Shown: positions 1 through 6,919, counted from the stretch's first letter. The stretch is DNA of 11,514 nt from Chloroflexota bacterium (GCA_021813085.1 JAKAMA010000039.1:1-11514), one strand, 5' to 3'. Made by a program: numbers and translations. Notes: a model not told the origin generated them from the letters alone.

Positions 1-168
1 GCGGACCGCGCGGGCGACCACCTGCACATCGAGTTCGCGCCGCCGTACCGGACGCGTGACAAGCTCAAGTACCTCGCCGGCATCGAGACCGGCGCCGGGA
101 CGTTCATCAACGACACGGCCCCCGAGGACACGGCGCGCGCCCTGCGCGCAGCGGCGCCCGCGACGTGA
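1..168 (+). CDS. galT: galactose-1-phosphate uridylyltransferase, C-terminal end (partial)
   Basis: The reading frame is open from the first base of the window to a TGA at 166-168 and gives the last 55 residues of a protein. The segment begins around HLHIEFAPPYRTRD and continues KLKYLAGIETGAGTFIND. This resembles the C-terminal region of bacterial GalT, where a His-x-His-type strand is followed by the conserved stretch about yeast-like 'ETGAGTFIND'. GalT exchanges UMP between UDP-glucose and galactose-1-phosphate in the Leloir pathway. The catalytic HPH motif lies upstream of the window and cannot be checked. The stop overlaps the GTG start of galK by four bases (GTGA), so the two are probably translationally coupled. 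The identification rests on this tail and on the galK neighbour, so it is good but not absolute. Confidence 0.85.
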   Translation, partial: ADRAGDHLHIEFAPPYRTRDKLKYLAGIETGAGTFINDTAPEDTARALRAAAPAT

Positions 169-1349
169 GCGCGGCGCGCGTCGATGCGCTCGCCGCCGCC
201 TTCCGGCGCGAGTTCGGCCGCCCGCCGGAGGGCGTCAGCGAGGCGCCGGGCCGCGTCAATCTGATCGGCGAGCACGTCGATTATAACGACGGGCTCGTGC
301 TGCCCTTCGCGGTCGAGCGCAGCGTGCTCTGCGCGTGGGCGCTGCGCGATGACACGGCCGTCCGGGCGTACGCCGCCGACTTCGACGAGCGCTCGGTCTT
401 CGCCCTCGGCGCGATCGCGCGCGAGGCGGCCGGGGCGTGGGGCAACTACGTCCGCGGCGTCGTCGCGGCCCTGCGGGATGCCGGTCACGCGATCTCCGGC
501 CTCGACCTCGCCCTGACCGGCGATGTGCCGTCCGGCGCGGGGCTGTCGTCGTCCGCGGCGGTTGAAGTATCTGTTGCCGGTGCCCTCAGGGACGCGTTCG
601 GGCTAGCGCTGTCCGACCCCGGCCTTGCGCTGCTCTGCCAGCGCGCCGAGAACGAATTCGTCGGCGTGCAGTCCGGCATCATGGACCAGTTCGCGTCCGT
701 GCTCTCGCATCGTGACGCGGCGCTGCTCGTCGACTGCCGGACGCTCGCGCATCGCGACGTGCCGCTGCGGCTCGCGCGGGCGGGGCTCGCGGTCGTCATC
801 ACGGACAGCGGTGTGCGCCGCGCGCTGCTGTCGAGCGCCTACAACGACCGCAGGCGGGAGTGCGCGGAGGCCGTCATCCGCCTGCGCGACGTGCTCCGGC
901 GCCCGGAGCTTGCCTCGCTGCGCGATGTCTCGCTCGACGAGGCTGCGGCGCTGGCGGACGACAGCGACGACGTGCCGCTGCGGCGTGCGCGTCACGTCGT
1001 CAGCGAGATCGCGCGCGTCGCCGCCGCGGCCGAAGCCCTCGAACGCGACGACTTCACCATGCTCGGGCGGCTGATGGTGGAATCGCACCTGAGCCTGCGC
1101 GACGACTACGCGGTGAGCACGCCCGAGCTGGACCTGCTCGTCGCGCTGGCGACGGCGCAGCCGTACGTCGCCGGCTCGCGGCTCACCGGCGCCGGCTTCG
1201 GCGGCTGCACCGTCAGCGTCGTGCAGGCGGACGCGGCCGGCCGCTTCGCGCGCGACGTCGTCGCGCCGTACGAGGCGCGCACGGGCCACCGCGCCACGAC
1301 CTACCTGACCTCGCCGCAGGACGGCCTCCGTACCTGGCGGCTCGTGTAG
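165..1349 (+). CDS. galK: galactokinase
   Basis: Galactokinase phosphorylates alpha-D-galactose with ATP to galactose-1-phosphate, the substrate of GalT just upstream. The 394-residue product has the usual length and all three GHMP-kinase signatures. The galactokinase box GRVNLIGEHVDYNDG is at residues 29-43, the ATP-binding loop GDVPSGAGLSSSAA at 119-132, and the C-terminal glycine motif LTGAGFGGC at 340-348. GIMDQFAS at 171-178 supplies the expected catalytic Asp (D174). The start is a GTG at 165 that overlaps the galT stop; it places the galactokinase box at the normal distance from the N-terminus, and no Shine-Dalgarno site is obvious, which fits coupling to galT. The stop TAG leads directly into a 22-bp perfect palindrome. 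Nothing in the sequence looks damaged. Confidence 0.97.
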   Translation: MSAARVDALAAAFRREFGRPPEGVSEAPGRVNLIGEHVDYNDGLVLPFAVERSVLCAWALRDDTAVRAYAADFDERSVFALGAIAREAAGAWGNYVRGVVAALRDAGHAISGLDLALTGDVPSGAGLSSSAAVEVSVAGALRDAFGLALSDPGLALLCQRAENEFVGVQSGIMDQFASVLSHRDAALLVDCRTLAHRDVPLRLARAGLAVVITDSGVRRALLSSAYNDRRRECAEAVIRLRDVLRRPELASLRDVSLDEAAALADDSDDVPLRRARHVVSEIARVAAAAEALERDDFTMLGRLMVESHLSLRDDYAVSTPELDLLVALATAQPYVAGSRLTGAGFGGCTVSVVQADAAGRFARDVVAPYEARTGHRATTYLTSPQDGLRTWRLV

Positions 1350-1370
1350 GGGCGCAAGGCCTTGCGCCCC
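1349..1370. repeat. 22-bp perfect palindrome at the galK stop
   Basis: The bases GGGGCGCAAGG followed by CCTTGCGCCCC form a perfect 11+11 palindrome that begins on the last base of the galK stop codon. In RNA it would fold into a strong hairpin. There is no T-tract behind it, so it is not a standard intrinsic terminator, although it may protect or end the gal message. A degenerate relative lies at 1412-1434 in opposite orientation, which suggests a dispersed palindromic repeat family. Confidence 0.75.
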
Positions 1371-1411
1371 GGTGCGGGGGCGGACGCCCGCGCGTCCCCG
1401 ATCCGTCGCGT

Positions 1412-1434
1412 GGGCGCAAGGCCTGTGCCCCTAC
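1412..1434. repeat. second, degenerate copy of the GGGCGCAAGGCC palindrome
   Basis: The segment GGGCGCAAGGCC followed by TGTGCCCCTAC is, on the opposite strand, nearly the same as 1346-1370 (both start GTAGGGGC and contain AGGCCTTGCGCCC). The two copies stand about 40 bp apart as an inverted pair with a G+C-rich segment between them. No gene is visible here. Confidence 0.55.
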
Positions 1435-1507
1435 GGTGCAACGCCATCCCTGCCGCTGGCCGCCGTCGTCCCATCCTGAACCTGCGCCGGCGGCGGGCAG
1501 ATTCGGC

Positions 1508-1521
1508 GGGGGGGGGGGGGG
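1508..1521. repeat. homopolymer run of 14 G
   Basis: Fourteen consecutive G lie about 160 bp before the archaellin-like start codon. Runs of this length slip during replication and also during sequencing, so the exact length in the genome is uncertain. Confidence 0.9.
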
Positions 1522-1669
1522 TCGCAGGGCCTCGTCAGGGCGCGGGAATGAGCTCGCGATCTCGGGGCTAAAGCCTGGGCTAACCCCGCCGACAATCCCT
1601 AGGAAGTTCACCTACGAGTCCCTCGTGGGCAGGGGCACAGCAGGCCGCCGGGGGGCGGCCGCGCGAATC

Positions 1670-1675
1670 AGGAGG
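1670..1675 (+). promoter_or_regulatory. Shine-Dalgarno site of the archaellin-like gene
   Basis: AGGAGG lies six bases before the ATG at 1682. It is the strongest ribosome binding site in the window and decides the start within a long open frame that runs in from within galK. Confidence 0.85.
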
Positions 1676-1681
1676 TTGGCT

Positions 1682-2257
1682 ATGAGGGCGTTGCGCAGGC
1701 TCCTCGGCCGGTTCGGGGAGGAGCGGGGCATCACCGGCCTCGAGACGGCGATCATCCTCATTGCGTTCGTCGTCGTGGCGGCTGTCTTCGCGTTCGTCGT
1801 GCTGAGCACCGGGCTCTTCAGCTCGGAGCGTGGCAAGGAGGCCGTCTACGCCGGCCTGGCGAAGACGCGCGGGACGATGGAGCTGTCGAGCGGCGTCATC
1901 GCCAACTCGAACGGCACGAACGTGACGACGGTCCAGTTCGACATGACGCTGGCGGCGGGCGGTGATTCCGTGAACCTGGACCCGGCCGCAACCACGAACC
2001 GCACGGTGATCAGCTACATCGACGCCAGCAAGGTGATCAACAACCTGGCGTACACGGTGACGCCGATCACCGGCAACGCCAACAAGCTGCTCGAGCCCGG
2101 CGAGCTGCTTGAGATCTCGATCGACCTGGCGGGCGCCGGCCTGACGATCGGCCCGAACACCATGTTTTCGCTCGAGGTGAAGCCGCCGACCGGCTCCTAC
2201 CTCGTGATCCAGCGCACGACGCCGCCCGCGCTCGCGACGGTGATGGAGCTGAACTAG
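1682..2257 (+). CDS. archaellin-like (archaeal flagellin type) filament subunit
   Basis: The 191-residue product has the hallmark N-terminus of an archaellin. A short basic leader (residues 1-16, RRLLGRFGEERG) ends in Gly, followed by ITGLETAIILIAFVVVAAVF from residue 17, with the expected Glu at mature position 5. About 30 hydrophobic residues follow, then LFSSERGKEA. A class III prepilin peptidase would be expected to cut after RG; the hydrophobic helix would form the filament core. The remainder is polar, beta-rich and Thr/Asn-rich, with N-x-T sites, like the outer domain of archaellins, and ends in SYLVIQRTTPPAL near the C-terminus. The start is fixed by AGGAGG six bases upstream. The frame is also open further upstream, but that part is a shadow of galK. 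No other archaellum gene (ATPase, FlaJ-like platform, FlaF/G, FlaK) is nearby, so it could be an orphan archaellin or another type IV pilin-like protein with an archaellin N-terminus. Confidence 0.85.
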   Translation: MRALRRLLGRFGEERGITGLETAIILIAFVVVAAVFAFVVLSTGLFSSERGKEAVYAGLAKTRGTMELSSGVIANSNGTNVTTVQFDMTLAAGGDSVNLDPAATTNRTVISYIDASKVINNLAYTVTPITGNANKLLEPGELLEISIDLAGAGLTIGPNTMFSLEVKPPTGSYLVIQRTTPPALATVMELN

Positions 2258-2561
2258 GGATCCCCCGGCTCTGCCGGACGGGCCTGAGGTGCAGGCAGGC
2301 GGGCGGCGCAAGCCGCCCTCTTGCTGCTCTCCCCCTGCCGGGCGACGCGAAGCCCGGACGGGCCTGTCGGCGTGGAGCATAGCCGCCCCGGCTGTGCGTC
2401 CGGCGAAGCCGGACCAATGCGGCGTGGAGCATAGCCGCCCCGGCTGTGCATCCGGCGAAGCCGGACCACTGCGGCACGGTGCCTCACCCGCAGGGCACGC
2501 CATCGTGGCCTCGGTCGCCAGCGGACGGCGCAAACACGCGCCCGGCGTGTCATCATGCGGC
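2258..2561. other. non-coding interval rich in short hairpins
   Basis: This 304-bp gap holds no gene I can support, although an open frame extends through it from the LOG gene without a plausible start. It contains a 52-bp tandem repeat and several short hairpins, including CCGGC-TCT-GCCGG at about 2264-2276 just behind the archaellin-like stop and GTCCGGC-GAA-GCCGGAC within the repeats. None has a T-tract. No clear promoter or Shine-Dalgarno site for the LOG gene is visible. Confidence 0.55.
2368..2471. repeat. two tandem copies of a 52-bp repeat
   Basis: The unit starting CGGCGTGGAGCATAGCC at 2368 recurs at 2420 with few changes (gcgtcc against gcatcc, accaatg against accactg). Each copy ends in a hairpin with a 5-7 bp stem and GAA loop (CCGGC-GAA-GCCGG). 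A further fragment of the same character (CGAAGCCCGGAC) lies just upstream at about 2347-2359. Confidence 0.85.
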
Positions 2562-3680
2562 ATGGCGATGAACAGCGACGCGCACCAGGACCCGCCGGCC
2601 GTGCCTGGCATCGAGCCGCTGGAGCCGGCGTCCCGGCGCCTGACGCCGACGCGTCAGCGCATGCGCCGCCGCACCGGCTCGGGTGACCGGGCGCTCGACG
2701 CGCAGATCCACGCGCTCGTCGAGTCGGCCGGCGCCGCCGATGCGGACCTCCTCGAAGACATCGTCGAGACGGCCTTCCGCATGGCGAAGGGCGCCAACCG
2801 CGGCGAGATGAAGCTGGTGAGCCGCTCGTTCCGCGAGCTGGGCCGCTCGTTCCGCATCTTCGCGCCGTACCGCGCGCGGCGGAAGGTGAGCATCTTCGGG
2901 TCAGCGCGCACGCTCGCGGGGCACGCCGAGTACGCGGTCGCGCGCGAGTTCGCGCGGCAGATGGCGGCACGCGGCTGGATGGTGATCACCGGCGCCGGCC
3001 CGGGCATCATGGCGGCGGGCCACGAGGGCGCCGGCGCCGAGAACAGCTTCGGCGTCGGCATCAAGCTGCCGACGGAGCAGAGCGCAAACGAGTTCATCGC
3101 CCGCGACCCGAAGCTCATCGACTTCAAGTACTTCTTCACGCGCAAGATCACGTTCATGAAGGAGTCGGACGCCTTCGCTCTGCTCCCCGGCGGGTTCGGG
3201 ACGATGGACGAGGCGTACGAGCTGCTCACCTTGATGCAGACCGGCAAGACGGCGATCCGCCCCGTCGTGCTGCTCGATACGCCCGGCGGCACGTACTGGC
3301 GCGAGTGGCTCGACTTCGTCCGCCGCCACGTCGTCGACAAGGGGCTCGTCTCGCCCGACGATATGGCGTTCTTCACGCTCGCGCCCTCGGTCGAGGACGG
3401 GATCGCCGAGATCGAGCGCTTCTACAGGAACTACCACTCGGCCCGCTATGTCGGCGAGCGGCTCGTGCTGCGGCTACGGCGCGCGCCTTCGCCGGCGCAG
3501 CTCGAGCGCCTCAACGGCGACTTCGCCGACATCGTCGCGGCCGGCAAGATCCAGCGGATCGCGGCGACCGCCGAGGAGGTGGCCGACGACGACTGCGTCG
3601 CCCTGCCGCGCGTCGCCCTGCGCGCGGACCACAACTTCGCCCGCATCCGCCAGCTCATCGACGCCCTCAACGAGATCTGA
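2562..3680 (+). CDS. LOG-family (TIGR00730-like) Rossmann-fold protein
   Basis: This 372-residue protein carries the LOG/YgdH signature. The Rossmann start is VSIFGSART at residues 109-117, followed by ITGAGPGIMAAGHEGA at 142-157, TRKITFMK at 193-200, and the diagnostic PGGFGTMDE at 209-217. Members of this family hydrolyse nucleoside 5'-monophosphates at the N-glycosidic bond; plant LOG and some bacterial homologues release cytokinins, and older annotation as 'lysine decarboxylase' is a misnomer. The product is longer than minimal LOG proteins (about 190 residues). It has a basic N-terminal extension of about 105 residues and a C-terminal tail of about 80 with predicted helices, which may affect specificity or oligomerisation. 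I chose ATG 2562, though ATG 2568 is equally possible; neither has a clear ribosome binding site, so a leaderless message is possible. The true nucleotide substrate cannot be read from the sequence. Confidence 0.9.
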   Translation: MAMNSDAHQDPPAVPGIEPLEPASRRLTPTRQRMRRRTGSGDRALDAQIHALVESAGAADADLLEDIVETAFRMAKGANRGEMKLVSRSFRELGRSFRIFAPYRARRKVSIFGSARTLAGHAEYAVAREFARQMAARGWMVITGAGPGIMAAGHEGAGAENSFGVGIKLPTEQSANEFIARDPKLIDFKYFFTRKITFMKESDAFALLPGGFGTMDEAYELLTLMQTGKTAIRPVVLLDTPGGTYWREWLDFVRRHVVDKGLVSPDDMAFFTLAPSVEDGIAEIERFYRNYHSARYVGERLVLRLRRAPSPAQLERLNGDFADIVAAGKIQRIAATAEEVADDDCVALPRVALRADHNFARIRQLIDALNEI

Positions 3681-3744
3681 CGCGTCTCTGAGCCCGCGCC
3701 GTACGGCCCGGCGCCGGTGTTCCGGTGCCCATTGCCGGAAGGGC

Positions 3745-3753
3745 TGCTAGACT
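3745..3753 (+). promoter_or_regulatory. possible extended -10 element for the hydrolase operon
   Basis: TGCTAGACT fits a TGnTAnnnT extended -10 hexamer about 58 bases before the dienelactone hydrolase start, in the 130-bp gap after the LOG gene. No good -35 hexamer sits at the usual distance. This is the only promoter-like element in the gap. Confidence 0.35.
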
Positions 3754-3810
3754 GCGCTCCGGGTGCGCCGAGCGCTGCGGTGGAGCGCCAATGCGGGAAG
3801 GAGCCGGCAT

Positions 3811-4485
3811 ATGCCAGGAGAGATGGTGTCATTCGCGAGCAACGGCGGCGAGGCGGGCGGCTACCTCGCTCGGCCGGCGTCGGGCCGGGGGCCCGGCGTG
3901 ATCGTCATCCAGGAGTGGTGGGGGCTGGTGCCGCACATCCGGGACGTCGCCGACCGCTTCGCCGGGGCGGGCTACCTGGCGCTGGCGCCGGACCTCTACC
4001 ACGGCCAGAAGACCACGGAGCCCGACGAGGCCGGCAAGCTGATGATGTCGCTGCGGATGGACGAGGCGGCGAAGGACATGGGCGGCGCCTACGAGTACCT
4101 GAAGGACCACAGCGCCTGCACGGGAAAGGTCGCCTCCGTCGGCTACTGCATGGGCGGCGGGCTCTCGCTCTACCTGGCCACCCTCAAGCCGCTCGATGCC
4201 TGCGTCGTCTACTACGGTGTGCTCCAGGGCGTGCAGCCCGACCTCTCGAAGCTCGCCGGGCCGGTGCTCGGGCACTACGCGTCGGACGATGCCTGGGCGA
4301 GCCCGCAGGTCGCGCACAGCCTGGAACAGCAGATCCGCGACGCCGGCAAGCACGCCCAGATCTACATCTACGAGGGCACCGACCACGCATTCTTCAACGA
4401 CACGCGCCCGGAGGTCTACAACAAGGCCGCGGCGGAGCTCTCGTGGGACCGCACGATGGCCTTCTTCCGCGAGCACCTGAAGTAG
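3811..4485 (+). CDS. dienelactone hydrolase family protein
   Basis: The 224-residue alpha/beta hydrolase has the dienelactone hydrolase pattern. QEWWGL at 34-39 carries the conserved Glu (E35), GYCMGGG at 111-117 presents the Cys nucleophile (C113), an Asp in ASDDAW at 157-162 is the likely acid (D159 or D160), and TDHAFFND at 190-197 provides the His (H192). The triad is therefore Cys-Asp-His, as in carboxymethylenebutenolidase, which opens dienelactone in chlorocatechol degradation. Many family members act on other esters, so the substrate stays open. ATG 3811 has GGAAGGAG a few bases upstream and places the first strand correctly; an in-frame ATG at 3763 gives an unconvincing basic extension and lacks such a site. 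It is the first gene of a tight + strand series, with only three bases to the next start. Confidence 0.93.
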   Translation: MPGEMVSFASNGGEAGGYLARPASGRGPGVIVIQEWWGLVPHIRDVADRFAGAGYLALAPDLYHGQKTTEPDEAGKLMMSLRMDEAAKDMGGAYEYLKDHSACTGKVASVGYCMGGGLSLYLATLKPLDACVVYYGVLQGVQPDLSKLAGPVLGHYASDDAWASPQVAHSLEQQIRDAGKHAQIYIYEGTDHAFFNDTRPEVYNKAAAELSWDRTMAFFREHLK

Positions 4486-4488
4486 CGC

Positions 4489-4951
4489 ATGGCCGAGGAG
4501 TGGCGGCGCGACGGCTACCTGGTCAGCACCGACCCGTCGAAGCTCGACCTGGACGTCGTGCACCGCTGGCTGTCGGAGTCGTCGTACTGGGTGCCGGGCA
4601 TCCCGTTCGACGTCGTGCGGCGCGGCGTCGAGGGCTCGCTGAACTTCGGGCTCTATGCCGAAGGCGGTGCGCGCACCATCGGCCTCGCCCGCATCATCAC
4701 CGACTTCGCGACGTTCGCGTACGTCTGCGACGTGTTTGTGCTGGAAGAGTTCCGCGGCCAGGGCCCTGGGCGTCTGGCTGATGGCGTGCGTCGCCGCGCA
4801 TCCGCGCATGCAGGGCCTCCGCCGCTGGATGCTGGGTACGAAGGACGCGCACACGCTGTACGAGAAGACCGGCTTCGGGCCCGTCGCCAACCCCGACCGC
4901 TGGATGGAGAAGGCCGACCCGGGCATCTACCGCCGTCCGCGGGACGGGTAG
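4489..4951 (+). pseudogene. GNAT family N-acetyltransferase with a +1 frameshift
   Basis: The frame starting at ATG 4489 encodes a GNAT acetyltransferase up to about residue 92 (IGLARIITDFATFAYVCDVF, then LEEFRGQG). The continuation LGVWLMACVAAHP through YEKTGFGPV to the stop TAG at 4949-4951 lies in the +2-shifted frame. Deleting one C from the run at 4764-4766 would restore a continuous 153-residue protein reading RGQGLGVWLM. The break falls inside the acetyl-CoA pyrophosphate-binding motif (Q/RxxGxG/A), so the protein is not functional as written. Uninterrupted, it would match small single-domain GNAT proteins that acetylate unknown amines. The coding quality on both sides is intact and shows no further decay, so a sequencing or assembly slip in a G/C run is as likely as a recent mutation. 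It begins three bases after the hydrolase stop. Confidence 0.85.
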
Positions 4952-5007
4952 CGCAGCCCGGACAGCGGGCGCACTTCGCCGGTCGGTTGTGACGCCGGTG
5001 GTCCGGC

Positions 5008-5015
5008 AGGAGAGG
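5008..5015 (+). promoter_or_regulatory. Shine-Dalgarno site of the oxidoreductase gene
   Basis: AGGAGAGG lies seven bases before ATG 5023 and confirms that start. Confidence 0.75.
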
Positions 5016-5022
5016 AACGACG

Positions 5023-5991
5023 ATGAAAGCTGCCGTGTACTACGAGACGGGCGCGCCCGAGGTCTTCCGGTACGAAGACGTACCGGACCCGCCGCTCCAC
5101 CCGAAGGGCGTGCTGATCGACGTGCAGGCGATTGGCATCGAAGGCGGCGACGTGCTCAACCGCGCCGGCGGCGCCATGACGTCGCAGCCGCATATCGTCG
5201 GCTACAACTGCGCCGGCGTCGTGCGCGAGGCCGGCGCCGAGGTCAGCGGCCGCAAGCCCGGCGACCGCGTGACGGCGCTGATGGCGAGCGGCTCGCACGC
5301 CTCGGTGGTCTCCGTCCCGGCGACGTCGACCTGGCTCGTGCCGGACGGCTGCGCGATCGAGCACGCGGCGTGCGTGCCCGTCTCGTGGGGGATGGCGCAC
5401 GACTGCCTGTTCGAGTTCGGCCGGCTGAAGGCGGGCGAGACGGTGCTCGTGCAGGCCGGCACCAGCGGCGTCGGCATCGCCTGCGTCCAGCTCGCGCATC
5501 GCGCCGGCGCGCGGGTGATCGCGACATCTTCGAGCGACGAGAAGCTCGAGCGGCTCCGGCAGTACGGCATGGACATCGGCGTCAACTACCGGAGCGGCGA
5601 CTTCGTCGATGCCGTGCGGAAGGCGACGGACGGGCGTGGCGTCGACCTCGTCGTCGACTCCGTTGGCGGCAGGACGCTCGAAGGCAGCATCCAGTGCGCG
5701 GGCTACCGCGGGCGGGTGATCACCGTCGGCAACGTCAGCCGCGAGGGCAAGACCATCGACATCAGCGCGCTGAGCGGCAACAACGCGTCGGTCACCGGCG
5801 TCTTCTTTGGTCTGGAGACGTTCCGGAGCCCGGGGCGCGTCGTGCCGATGCTGGACGGCCTCCTGCGCGACATCGCGCGGGGCGAGCTGAGGGTTGTCGT
5901 CGACCGCACGTACCCGCTGTCCGCCGCCGCGGCCGCGCACGCGTACATCGAGAGCCGCCAGGCGTTCGGGCGCGTGGTGCTGGTGCCGTGA
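5023..5991 (+). CDS. zinc-less MDR / quinone oxidoreductase-type NADPH dehydrogenase
   Basis: The 322-residue protein belongs to the medium-chain dehydrogenase/reductase superfamily, quinone oxidoreductase branch. The GroES-like catalytic half covers about residues 1-125 (MKAAVYYETGAPEVFRYEDV; PHIVGYNCAGVVREAG near 56-71; KPGDRV near 78-83). The nucleotide-binding Rossmann half follows, with AGTSGVGIACVQLA at 145-158 and VDLVVDSVGG further on. The Cys/His residues that hold catalytic and structural zinc in alcohol dehydrogenases are not in place, as in QOR proteins, which usually prefer NADPH and reduce quinones or other alpha,beta-unsaturated carbonyls. The true substrate is unknown. It is preceded by a good ribosome binding site, and its stop overlaps the GTG start of the next gene, so the two are probably made together. 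Confidence 0.92.
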   Translation: MKAAVYYETGAPEVFRYEDVPDPPLHPKGVLIDVQAIGIEGGDVLNRAGGAMTSQPHIVGYNCAGVVREAGAEVSGRKPGDRVTALMASGSHASVVSVPATSTWLVPDGCAIEHAACVPVSWGMAHDCLFEFGRLKAGETVLVQAGTSGVGIACVQLAHRAGARVIATSSSDEKLERLRQYGMDIGVNYRSGDFVDAVRKATDGRGVDLVVDSVGGRTLEGSIQCAGYRGRVITVGNVSREGKTIDISALSGNNASVTGVFFGLETFRSPGRVVPMLDGLLRDIARGELRVVVDRTYPLSAAAAAHAYIESRQAFGRVVLVP

Positions 5992-6779
5992 ACGCTGCTC
6001 CACGTACGGTTCTCTGTGAGGGCGAGGGCGTGCGCATCGCTTGCACGGTGCGCGGCGAAGGCCCGCCGGTCGTGCTCGTGCCGTCGCTCGGCCGCGGCGC
6101 CGGTGACTTCGACGACCTCGGCCGGCGGCTGGCCCAGGCTGGCTTCACCGCCGCCGCCATGGACTGCCGGGGCGTCGGCAAGAGCACGGGCCCGATGGAT
6201 CATCTGACGCTGCACGATTACGCGCGCGATGTCGCCCTGGTGATCGCGTGCATTGGCGGCGCGCCCGCCCACGTCGTCGGGCACGCGTTCGGCAATCGCG
6301 TGGCGCGCTGCGCCGCCGCCGATGCTCCGGCGCTGGTGCGCAGCGTCACGCTCCTCGCGGCCGGCGGGCAGGTCGAGCCGGACGCGGACGCCTGGCGGGC
6401 GCTCGCCCGCGTCTTCCGTGCGGACCTGCCCGATGCCGACCATCTCGCGGCCGTCGCGACGGCGTTCTTTGCCCCCGGCCACGACCCCGCGGTGTGGCGC
6501 GACGGCTGGTGGCCGGAGGCCGCCGCCGCGCAGCGCGCCGCGGTCGCCGCGACGGATCCGCACGACTTCCGGGGCGGCGGCGACGCGCCGATGCTGATCG
6601 TCCAGGGCCTTGGCGACCGGGTGGCCCCGCCGGCCAACGGCAGGGCCCTCCGCGATGAGTCGCCCGGCCGTGTGCGGCTGGTGGAGATCGCGGACGCCGG
6701 GCACGCGCTCTTGCCGGAGCAGCCGGAGGCGGTGGCCGCGGCGGTGCTCGACTTCCTCCGGCTGATCGAGGCCCGGTAG
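5988..6779 (+). CDS. alpha/beta hydrolase-fold protein with Ala at the nucleophile position
   Basis: This 263-residue alpha/beta hydrolase-fold protein starts at GTG 5988, overlapping the preceding stop (GTGA), which indicates translational coupling. It shows the early strand and oxyanion region PPVVLVPSLGRGAGDFDDLG at 26-45, MDCRGVGKST at 58-67, the nucleophile elbow VVGHAFGNRVA at 96-106, GLGDRVAPP at 208-216 with the acid Asp (D210), and DAGHALLPEQP at 237-247 with the catalytic His (H239). The elbow reads G-H-A-F-G, so the residue in the nucleophile slot is Ala100 (codon GCG) where Ser is usual. Acid and base are retained. From memory, a GHAFGN elbow occurs in other alpha/beta hydrolase-fold proteins, so this may be a lineage trait with a non-standard or non-hydrolytic activity. 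It is the last gene of the series starting at 3811. Confidence 0.9.
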   Translation: MNAAPRTVLCEGEGVRIACTVRGEGPPVVLVPSLGRGAGDFDDLGRRLAQAGFTAAAMDCRGVGKSTGPMDHLTLHDYARDVALVIACIGGAPAHVVGHAFGNRVARCAAADAPALVRSVTLLAAGGQVEPDADAWRALARVFRADLPDADHLAAVATAFFAPGHDPAVWRDGWWPEAAAAQRAAVAATDPHDFRGGGDAPMLIVQGLGDRVAPPANGRALRDESPGRVRLVEIADAGHALLPEQPEAVAAAVLDFLRLIEAR

Positions 6780-6889
6780 GCGAGGCACCGCCGGTAGTAT
6801 CGTCGTCGGCGGCAGTCGGCGCCAGACGCCGCACGTGGCCCCGCGTCGCGGGCGGCGCCCGTGCGCGCCGGATGCGGGGATCCCCGCGG

Positions 6890-6919
6890 TTGTCTCGGCG
6901 CCCGCGCCGCGCCTATACT
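6890..6919 (+). promoter_or_regulatory. sigma-70-type promoter of the T-box/ileS unit
   Basis: TTGTCT at 6890-6895 and TATACT at 6914-6919 are separated by 18 bases, close to the consensus of vegetative promoters. Transcription would begin near 6926, a few bases before the first T-box stem. The fit of promoter and riboswitch start supports both calls. Confidence 0.8.

Larger units (their letters stand above)
1350..1681. other. non-coding interval upstream of the archaellin-like gene
   Basis: This 332-bp gap holds no credible gene. It contains the two GGGCGCAAGGCC palindromes, a run of 14 G at 1508-1521, a short imperfect palindrome around 1563-1588 (CGGGGCTAAAGCC with TAACCCCG), and an 8-bp hairpin at about 1612-1630 (CCTACGAG, loop TCC, CTCGTGGG). 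Any promoter for the archaellin-like gene should lie here, but I see no convincing -35/-10 pair. Confidence 0.6.

Noticed and set aside
1540..1670. Possible c-di-GMP (GEMM-I) riboswitch before the archaellin-like gene
   Set aside because: CTAAAGCC and GGGCTAA recall part of the GEMM core, and a filament gene would be a logical target, but the GGGCAAACC segment, the GAAA tetraloop stem and the GACGCAAAGCC core are absent. A dispersed GGGGCTAAAGCC palindrome explains it better.
860..1681. Upstream extension of the archaellin-like frame through galK
   Set aside because: It is the out-of-frame shadow of galK followed by non-coding repeat sequence. The AGGAGG at 1670 and the prepilin-type leader fix the start at 1682.
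2289..2561. N-terminal extension of the LOG gene into the repeat region
   Set aside because: The frame is open, but the translation is low-complexity repeat sequence (GVEHSRPGCASGEA) with no start codon supported by a ribosome binding site.
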